DNA from: Chara braunii
Taxonomy: Eukaryota; Streptophyta; Charophyceae; Charales; Characeae
Direction of reading: 5' to 3'
Assembly: GCA_003427395.1 (NCBI GenBank)
Contig: BFEA01000013.1
Span: 50,140 to 75,125, forward strand
DNA length: 24,986 nt
Both the position numbers and the translations under genes were made by a program. Each line of letters starts with the position of its first letter. Position 1 is the stretch's first letter. This document shows, piece after piece, positions 19,183-24,986 of this stretch. A model generated the notes under the pieces. That model did not search any database, was not told the origin of the DNA, and saw only the letters and a list, made by a program, of their open reading frames with translations.

Positions 19183-19291
19183 TACCTTCTTCCCCCAAAT
19201 AGAACGTACGGTCATTATAGTTGTATCCTGACTGAAAGATGCCTCAAATACAGCTATAATGACCGTACGTTGTATTCGGGGGAAGAAGGTA
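19183..19291. mobile_element. Hairpin element with 44-bp inverted repeats (MITE-like)
   Basis: Arms 19183-19226 and 19248-19291 are inverted copies with only about three mismatches, separated by 21 bases. The outermost bases are TACCTTCTTCCCCC and its complement. If the outer TA is a target duplication the element would fit a Tc1/mariner-derived MITE; this is inference from one copy. It interrupts the degenerate repeat series of copy B and copy A has no counterpart, so it arrived later. Confidence 0.6.
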
Positions 19292-19444
19292 TTCACTTGC
19301 GTAGAGAGATAGAGCGAGGCTACTTCCTTCGATGGATGAGCCACGCACCGGGCAACTGGTAAGTCTTCAACCCCGCGATTGGCCTCACGCTACTTCCATT
19401 GACTGGACGAGCAAATATCGAAATGAATCTTTCGCCAACACGCA

Positions 19445-20042
19445 GACAGATACAATCTCATCATATTGATTCTTCACATTTCCCATAGTGGGGGCGTAGC
19501 TCCTACTGCTCGTGCTGCGATTTCGGGCCCTGGCCTCATTGATCTGACTTTATAGATCGATTCGAGAGGTCCTAGAACCCCGAAATCGTGTCTTAGTTCG
19601 TTCAATTCTGTAGCGATTTGAGCAAAATATTGAAATTTCGCCTTTTGCAATAGCTGCTCTCCCGCCACCTTCGCGCACCCCGGTTCTTTACTAACTCCTA
19701 AACTACTAACTTACCTGTTGTATTGAGCCTACCATTCAATTCGGACAGATACAATCTCATCATACTGATTCTTCACATTTCCCATAGTGGGGGCGTAGCT
19801 CCTACTGCTCGTGCTGCGATTTCGGGCCCCGGTCTCATCGATCTAACTTTATAGATCGATTCGAGAGGTCCTAGAACCCCGGAATCGTGTCTTGGTTCGT
19901 TCGATTCTGTAGCGATTTGAGCGAAATATTGAAATTTCGCCTTTTGCAATAGCTGCTCTCCCGCCACCTTCGCGCACCCCGTTTCTTTACTAACTCTCAA
20001 ACTACTAACTTACCGGTTGTATTGAGCCTACCATTCAATTTG
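19445..20042. repeat. 299-bp tandem duplication in copy B
   Basis: 19445-19743 and 19744-20042 are direct repeats with about 95 per cent identity. Copy A has the equivalent sequence once (about 6700-7000), so the duplication is specific to copy B. Each unit contains a minus-strand TATAAAG (19548-19554 and 19847-19853), so the putative promoter has been doubled. Confidence 0.9.
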
Positions 20043-20767
20043 GCCAGGGCCAAAACCCCGTGATCAACTCCTTCCACGCCTGTTTCTACTAAAAAATGTT
20101 TGGGCCATGCATCCTTCTAACTTGCCGAAACTCGTCTCTACCATGTCCGCCTTCGTCTATGCCCCCGACGCAAACTGCGTCCAGGTTCACGTTTTCCTTT
20201 TCTTCCTTCGCTAAGTTTATTCCCCGTTGTCTTTCTTCCCACCTCGTCTCCTTCTTCCCTGCTCCCGCCAGTGCCCGCTCCGCCTTACACCACACAGTCA
20301 TACTGTCATGCGCTAAATGCCCTGCGACTTCAGCTAATTTGCGGGAAGCTTTGGAGGGGACCTGCTACAAGGCGGCCTGATTAGTCTTTCGTTTCTATAC
20401 CCCGGTCAGGCGAACGGGTTGTACGCCAGTGCCGCTGCAGCCTCTTTTGGCACTCCCTTTGGCCACACCCTGCTCAACCGTAGTTCATCATCTTTCTGGT
20501 CCCAACGGGAATGCTCACACTGCGATCCCAAATATGCAAAATATGCAGATTTGGGACAGGCCAATTCGAGGTTTTGGGCATGGTTCAGGTCACACTGTTG
20601 TACCTTTCAGATGGACCAGGGCCCTGGCCGTCTGTAGTAGTGGCGATTCGGTACTTTGCTGGTCGCATGGCGCCATCCACAAATGGTGCAAGAACTGGTG
20701 GCCACAAATTCCCTTGTCCCGCGACCGCACAGGCTGCTGACAAAAGAGCACACAAATAGTATATTTA

Positions 20768-20804
20768 GGACATCAGTCGCACGATACACCCGTGCGACTG
20801 GTCC
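20768..20804. repeat. Strong hairpin in copy B
   Basis: CAGTCGCACG (20774-20783) pairs perfectly with CGTGCGACTG (20791-20800) around a seven-base loop. GGAC and GTCC add four outer pairs after a two-base bulge. The matching part of copy A (about 5770-5820) does not keep the stem. Confidence 0.7.
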
Positions 20805-21776
20805 CATACCTCACTGGGCCCGATGGCATGCTCACACTAAAACCTCTTACAACAGAATGTGGTTGGCGGATGGTGCCCCGCGAAGGGCCCTCGCCACTCA
20901 GGTTTCTTCTGCCTCATGGGCCAATCACCCACCGGCTCACATGCACTCCTTGCCCCGTGTTTCAAAAGTTCATGGGTGTATCAGTTGAGCTACGCTCGCT
21001 GGTCCCCGCAACGACCCTGGTGCCAATACTGGTGTCGCGTCCCATAAATGGGACAGACAACTAAACTAACTAAAGAAAAGTAAAAATAGAGGTAAAAACA
21101 AAAATGTGCGCATCACAAATTCGTGGTTTGGGGAAGGGAGACCGTAGGCACCCCTTTTCGTTATGTCGACTGGGCCCACACTGACAACAAAACCAAGGGG
21201 GATAGCCCCACCGGGCCCTCAACCTCTTGGCATCTTCAACCGCTCCAATGTTCCATTGCTGCCGGTCGCCGCCGTCGATCCCCATACTTCCGCTTTGAAA
21301 GTCCAATGTCGTAACCAATAGTGCTAGGCCGAGTTTAGCACTAGCGGAAACCCATATGAACGGGCACCGCTATGCATGTAGGTCCGCTGAACACTCCAAT
21401 ATCACTCTTCCTGTCTATTGACTAAACCCACACACGTCAAGCCCTCCGCCTACCTCGCGGCTGCTCCGCCCGTGTTCTACTCCCTCACTCCCATTGCTGC
21501 TCAAGAGCGACATTGTCGCCGACGTCGTTCTCCCGCATAAGCGTTCACACGTATTGGTTAAAACAACAGGAAGAAAAATGCTTAGTCCTATTTTAATGAA
21601 AGTCGGAAGCTTGGCCGGCGAAAATGCAGGCTCTGTAATATCAATAAGAACAACATCACGCGCGCCCACGCACTCTCTATTTCTGGTCAACCACTCAGTC
21701 AGTGTAAATGAAACTCCACCGCGACCCTCTCGGGGTGCTCAAATCTTCCACCAAACTTATTTTTCTATCAGGGCGG

Positions 21777-21794
21777 ATACCCTTGCAAGGGTAT
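21777..21794. repeat. Terminal palindrome of the large element, copy B
   Basis: ATACCCTTGCAAGGGTAT is a perfect 18-bp palindrome, flanked by GGCG and CGCC-type sequence. It lies seven bases from the point where the gypsy integrase frame resumes. Confidence 0.85.
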
Positions 21795-21801
21795 TTGCGC
21801 C

Positions 21802-22408
21802 GACAACGATACTCTCCAACACATCCTCCGGAAGTATTGTCACCCCCATCAGCATGACTGGGACCAACTCCTCTCCGCTGCCAAGACCGCCTACAACAAC
21901 GCCATCTACCCCTCCACTGGCATGTCTCCTTTCTACCTCGACCTTGGCTACCTACCATCCTCACTTGCCCTTTGACTTCTTGCTCCCCTTGCAGCTGAAC
22001 CCATCCACTCCCTGTCCCTCCCTCAATGAATGGGCTGCAACAATGAACCGCCTCCTAAGAGAAGCCACTGAATCTATTCAGCGAACTCAGGAACAACAAG
22101 CCAAGCAAACGAACAAACATTGCCGTTACGTCACTTTCCATGTCGGGGACAAAGTCTGGCTCTCTGCCAAACGCTTTGATCCCGAACAAGGCCTGTCCAA
22201 GAAACTCTCGAACAAGTGGCTCGGTCCATTCCCCATCAATGAACTAACATCCACTGTGAACTACAAGCTCCAACTCCCTCCTGACATGAACCGTGTCCAT
22301 CCTGTCTTCCATGTAGATTACTAGAAAGAATTCCACGAATCACCTCCTCAGTTCTCTGATCGCCCTCATCGTCGTCCATCACCTATCATTCTTCCCACCT
22401 GTCCTGAA
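21802..22408 (+). pseudogene. Integrase, C-terminal part (second part after the insertion)
   Basis: The frame resumes with TLQHILRKY and then DWDQLLSAAKTAYNNA...TGMSPFYLDLGY (about 21811-21951). This is the end of the catalytic core just after the position of the missing Glu. A one-base shift near 21970 moves the protein to frame 2, which contains HVGDKVWLSAKRF (about 22139-22177), the GPF-type KLSNKWLGPFPI segment and VHPVFHVDY (22297-22321). The latter correspond to the C-terminal DNA-binding region of Ty3/gypsy integrases. TAG at 22322-22324 interrupts a position directly before KEFHE; the frame continues in register into the chromodomain. Confidence 0.85.
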
Positions 22409-22594
22409 TTCTCCGTGGAATCAATCATCGGTCGTAGAACAACTCGAGTATCCAACCACCCCACGCCTATCAAAGAATACAAAGTAAAATGGACTGGATA
22501 CCTAGATGAAGAATCAACATGGGAACCCCTTGCAAATCTAAAGAACACCATGAGACTTGTTCGTGCCTATGATCGTACCCACCCTGTATCATAG
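22409..22594 (+). pseudogene. Chromodomain at the end of the polyprotein
   Basis: FSVESIIGRR is followed by EYKVKWTGYLDEESTWEPLA (22475-22534), a full chromodomain core with the aromatic residues Y, W and W in their usual places. Chromoviruses use this domain to direct integration to chromatin with particular histone marks. The frame is in register with the integrase C-terminus and is separated from it only by the TAG at 22322. It ends in TAG at 22592-22594. This domain places the element in the chromovirus branch of Ty3/gypsy. Confidence 0.85.
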
Positions 22595-23269
22595 CTATCT
22601 ACTTGCCTGTGCCTCGACCTGTACATACCTACTCTATACACACCACCCCTGAACCCAGCCTAACCCCTACCCTTGATCTTGATCACTCGCTGTCTGATTC
22701 ACCCTTGCCTCAGCCTAGCCCTTCCCACCTGTCCTCTACCATACTCTCTGTTCCTCTTGACCAATGGTTGTGGACCTGCGGGACGCCAGCGACAAAGGAT
22801 CTAATGGCAAGCGCACGAGGACGATGGCCTGCTGCCTCGTGAGATAGTGCAGCTCGCCACCATGCTGTTTCCTTGGGCGGCATCTGGAGTCGCGGACTTA
22901 CTGGAGCAGCAACATGTGATCTGGACCTTTGCATGAGTCTGCGATTTCCTTGCTACCGGATCAGATCTCCTTGCAGTTCATGAACCGGACGCACTCCAGC
23001 ACTTGGACTTTGGACACTTGTACTCCTGCTTCGCTTTCCTGCAGTTTGGACATTCAACAACTACCTGTTGTAGCCGCTGAAGACTGGTTCTCTCACCTAT
23101 CCTGGATCTGATCAAGACCTCCGAGGACCGTTTTCAAGACTTGTTCTGTTTTTGACACTTTGTTACAGACCTGAGACTTTGTTTTCCCAGATCCCTCAGA
23201 CACCCCAGCCCTTGAGCATTGAACAAACAATTTTTATTTTTATTTTTCTCAAACCTGACGGCCTATAAC
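22595..23269. other. 3' untranslated region of the gypsy element
   Basis: No conserved domain follows the chromodomain. A short Pro/Ser/Thr-rich frame (22603-22842) starts just after the stop but resembles no family, and I do not call it a gene. T-rich sequence lies at 23230-23255. Confidence 0.5.
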
Positions 23270-23610
23270 CTTGTAGAACATTAATAGGACTACCCTGTTA
23301 CATGAACATTGCTCCCGTCATCCTTGTAGAACACCAATAGGACTGCCCTGTTACCTGTAGAACCTCAATAGAATTACCCTGTTACTTGATTATTGCTACC
23401 CTCATCCATGTAGAACCTCAATAGGATTACCCTGTTACTTGATTATTGCTACCCTCATCCATGTAGAACCTCAATAGGATTACCCGGTTACTTGAACATT
23501 GCTACCCTCATCCTTGTACAACCCCAACAGAATTACCTTATTACTTGAACATTGATACCTTCACCCTTCTAGAACATCAGTAAGATTACCATGTTACTTG
23601 CATTACTCCC
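23270..23610. repeat. Minisatellite of 53-bp units
   Basis: Seven units begin with TGTAGAAC-type sequence and share AATAGGATTACCCTGTTACT. Units 4 to 7 start at about 23407, 23460, 23513 and 23566, a regular 53-base period. The second unit is shortened to about 32 bases. The array lies in the 3' untranslated region of the gypsy element, before the polypurine tract. Confidence 0.85.
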
Positions 23611-23699
23611 CTTCTCTTTTTTTTTCTGACCAGTGATCGGCCCCGTTCCGTCCTTCACAGTTTTTCATTAGGTCTTTGGCAGCCGGGATGTTGCCTTCC

Positions 23700-23714
23700 A
23701 GAGGGAGGGGATAG
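23700..23714 (+). promoter_or_regulatory. Polypurine tract
   Basis: AGAGGGAGGGGATAG lies directly before TGTTACG. A purine run next to the 3' LTR is the standard plus-strand primer site in LTR retrotransposons, so this supports the LTR call. Confidence 0.75.
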
Positions 23715-24140
23715 TGTTACGAACCAGCCAGGGCTCGACCCCTTGCCTACAGCTTTTTCTCGTTTTTCTTTCTTTTTCTTTTTCTTTTTGCTTTTGCTGA
23801 TGCTGCCGCATCCCCGTTTTCGACCTGGCGCCCTTTTTCCAAATCCTCCTTTGGCACCCCCGCATTCTGGCACCACTCCCAAAATCCCCATCTTTCAGTT
23901 TCGCACCCGGGGTCTTGCAGACCCGGTCCCCGTATGGCACGACCAACCAATATATGCACCGGCCGCCCGTACCATCGTGCAACCAGTTCTTCAGCTACTA
24001 TGCTTGCTCAGTGTGACTTGCTCCTTTAGCATCGAGAATTGAAGACTTCGACTTTGTGACTTTGCCACTTTGTCTGCGTCCCTCAGTCGCTTCGAGTGAG
24101 TGAGTGTGTGTGTCGTCTCACTCTCCCTCTCTCTCCTCTC

Positions 24141-24222
<82 letters not shown>

Positions 24223-24238
24223 CTTCCCGCATGTTACA
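23715..24238 (+). repeat. Probable 3' LTR of the gypsy element
   Basis: It starts TGTTACGAACC right after the polypurine tract and may end in TGTTACA (24232-24238), giving a TG...CA unit of about 524 bases. A TATA-like AATATATG lies at 23948-23955. The U5-like part contains the segment shared with 18771-18860 and a (CT)n microsatellite. The 3' end is inferred from the CA dinucleotide only, since no 5' LTR is available for comparison. Confidence 0.55.
24145..24217. repeat. (CT)n microsatellite
   Basis: About 36 CT dinucleotides lie inside the putative LTR; the frames across it are artefacts. Confidence 0.95.
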
Positions 24239-24363
24239 GGGGCATCCTTCCCCTTCAACATACAAGTGAGCTTAGTCTAAAGGTTTTTCATTCGTACTAT
24301 TTATTGCTTTTGCTTTTCCATTCTGTTTATGTGTTTTTGTTGCTGTAATTTTTATGATGCCAG

Positions 24364-24465
24364 CTTGAAAAAGTGAGAAAAACACTGGATCAGCCGATAG
24401 GAGATGAAGAAGAGGCTTCTGGGCCCGACTCGGGAACAGCACCTCCATCAAAGGCCCTCTCCCCG
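24364..24465 (+). CDS. Candidate internal exon of a host gene (102 bp)
   Basis: A T-rich stretch ending in ATGCCAG (24357-24363) forms a good 3' splice acceptor, and CCG followed by GTGAGT (24466-24471) a good donor. Between them 34 codons are open in one frame, phase 0 at both ends. They start LEKVRKTLDQ and continue with an acidic part (DEEE) and a Ser/Pro-rich part. The composition is unlike the neighbouring transposon genes. No domain is recognisable, and the sequence could be a linker in a larger protein. The gypsy relic would then sit in the preceding intron. Chance pairing of splice-like signals cannot be excluded. Confidence 0.4.
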
Positions 24466-24471
24466 GTGAGT

Positions 24472-24986
24472 TTCAGCTGCTTGCGGTGCTAAATGTTTCC
24501 CAATCTTGCTGAACCTCGTTATGATGAACAAGTTCTATGCGCCAATTGTGATCTGCTAATGATACACATTTGATGATCAACTCAGGATTCCGTCATTCTA
24601 TAATTCTTTTTGCAAAGGGGAAGGCAATTACCCAGTATTTCTGGTGTTTGATTGCAAAGTGTTCAACTCACCCAACAAAGGGAGCTTGTCTTGTTTGTCC
24701 ACACAGTATCATAGTATGGAGCTGACAGCAGAAAGACGATTGCCTCTATTTGTGAATGCAGAATGGTCGATGCGATAAGAATGATGACAGTTGAGTACCA
24801 AATTTTGCTAGTGTCTTGGGTCTGAGAGATTTTAATCATTGACAATTAAACCACCAGTTCACACGAAGCTAAATTGACGAACCAAAAGGTGCACGTTTCC
24901 GAGCATGACTGGTACAGTAACAGGCTGAAAAGAGAAATCTCGGGGTACAGGTACCAGCCTACCATGAAACTCGAGTGCTGTACCTC
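24472..24986. other. Probable intron or intergenic sequence
   Basis: Moderately AT-rich, with no open frame of note, no repeat and no transposon signature. It would be the downstream intron if the exon at 24364-24465 is real. Confidence 0.4.

Larger units (their letters stand above)
17645..19453. repeat. Degenerate motif recurring inside copy B
   Basis: A motif near AATGAGGATGAATCTTTCGC followed by NAGAAC-x-CGGAG-x-GATAC recurs in the same orientation at about 17645, 17886, 18073, 18450, 18661, 19134 and 19420. Several copies are preceded by CTACTCAC-type sequence and followed some 80 bases later by AGGTAA and a pyrimidine tract. A related copy lies in copy A at about 7075-7130 in reverse sense. 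Spacing is irregular (about 190-470 bases), so this is an old, eroded repeat series. Confidence 0.5.
16455..21801 (-). mobile_element. Unidentified large non-coding element, copy B, inserted in integrase
   Basis: This 5.35-kb insertion separates two parts of one integrase gene, which fixes its borders to within a few bases. Read on the minus strand it starts with the palindromic end at 21801-21774 and finishes with TTTTAATTTCAG at 16466-16455. It is collinear with copy A (5037-9118). It is longer because of a 299-bp tandem duplication, a 44-bp-arm hairpin element, a poly-C tract, (CT)n and (CA)n tracts and a segment shared with the gypsy 3' LTR. No reading frame common to both copies exists. 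Perfect target-site duplications were not seen at the junctions, which show a small loss of integrase sequence instead. Confidence 0.8.
12557..24238 (+). mobile_element. Ty3/gypsy chromovirus relic, split by copy B of the large element
   Basis: Domains appear in the Ty3/gypsy order: gag with zinc knuckle, protease, reverse transcriptase, RNase H, integrase, chromodomain. They are followed by a polypurine tract and a probable 3' LTR. The pol frame stops in the middle of the integrase at 16455 and resumes in the same domain at 21802, with only a short piece missing. This identifies 16455-21801 as a later insertion. The element contains several frameshifts, at least six in-frame stops and an altered protease active site, so it cannot encode its own proteins. 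No 5' LTR matching the 3' one was found within the window. Confidence 0.85.

Noticed and set aside
18672-19344. Proline-rich and glycine-rich frames over the poly-C tract
   Set aside because: They are translations of a homopolymer and have no support on either side.
16455-21801. Copy B as a Helitron
   Set aside because: The hairpin end is suggestive, but there is no 3' CTRR after the hairpin, no 5' TC at the other border in a consistent orientation, and no A/T target.
24240-24265. 26-bp micro-exon between TTACAG and GTGAGC
   Set aside because: The acceptor coincides with the inferred LTR end and the exon is too short to judge from sequence alone.
24083-24348. Arg/Glu and Leu/Ser repeat proteins over the (CT)n tract
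   Set aside because: Products of a dinucleotide repeat, not genes.

Overview
The window is eukaryotic and almost entirely made of transposable-element remains. Reverse-transcriptase families, long microsatellites, TATA boxes, splice-type signals and the lack of any intact long gene all point this way. A Penelope-like element with an N-terminal GIY-YIG domain and a chromodomain Ty3/gypsy element together suggest the green lineage, perhaps a repeat-rich streptophyte alga or early land plant. This is inference; the species cannot be fixed from the sequence. No bacterial operon, rRNA or CRISPR array is present.

Layout. 1-2040 is decayed non-coding DNA with one weak integrase-like scrap near 1223-1318. 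2079-4512 is a frameshifted Penelope-like retroelement: GIY-YIG endonuclease remnant, cysteine/histidine linker, then reverse transcriptase. 4640-5033 is a spacer with a tRNA-like fold. 5037-9118 is copy A of an unidentified, apparently non-coding 4-5 kb element. 9119-11740 is AT-rich DNA dense in structured sequence: four hairpins with one conserved loop and different but complementary stems, about five tandem 118-bp units, two adjacent perfect hairpins, and a hammerhead-ribozyme-like core. 11741-12556 is an untranslated-looking lead-in.

12557-24238 is a Ty3/gypsy chromovirus relic in the order gag, protease, reverse transcriptase, RNase H, integrase. At 16455-21801 the integrase is interrupted by copy B of the same unidentified element, in inverted orientation to copy A. 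The polyprotein resumes at 21802 with the integrase C-terminal region and a chromodomain. A 53-bp minisatellite, a polypurine tract and a probable 3' LTR follow. The last 700 bases look like host intron carrying one candidate 102-bp exon (24364-24465).

How the parts relate. The gypsy pol carries several in-frame stops and frameshifts and a mutated protease active site. It was dead or dying before or after copy B inserted. Copies A and B are collinear over several conserved blocks, share an unusual palindromic end and the same opposite end, and so define the limits of a large element that encodes nothing recognisable. The structured 9.3-11.3 kb stretch has no coding potential, and its pattern of paired substitutions suggests selection on RNA (or single-stranded DNA) structure.
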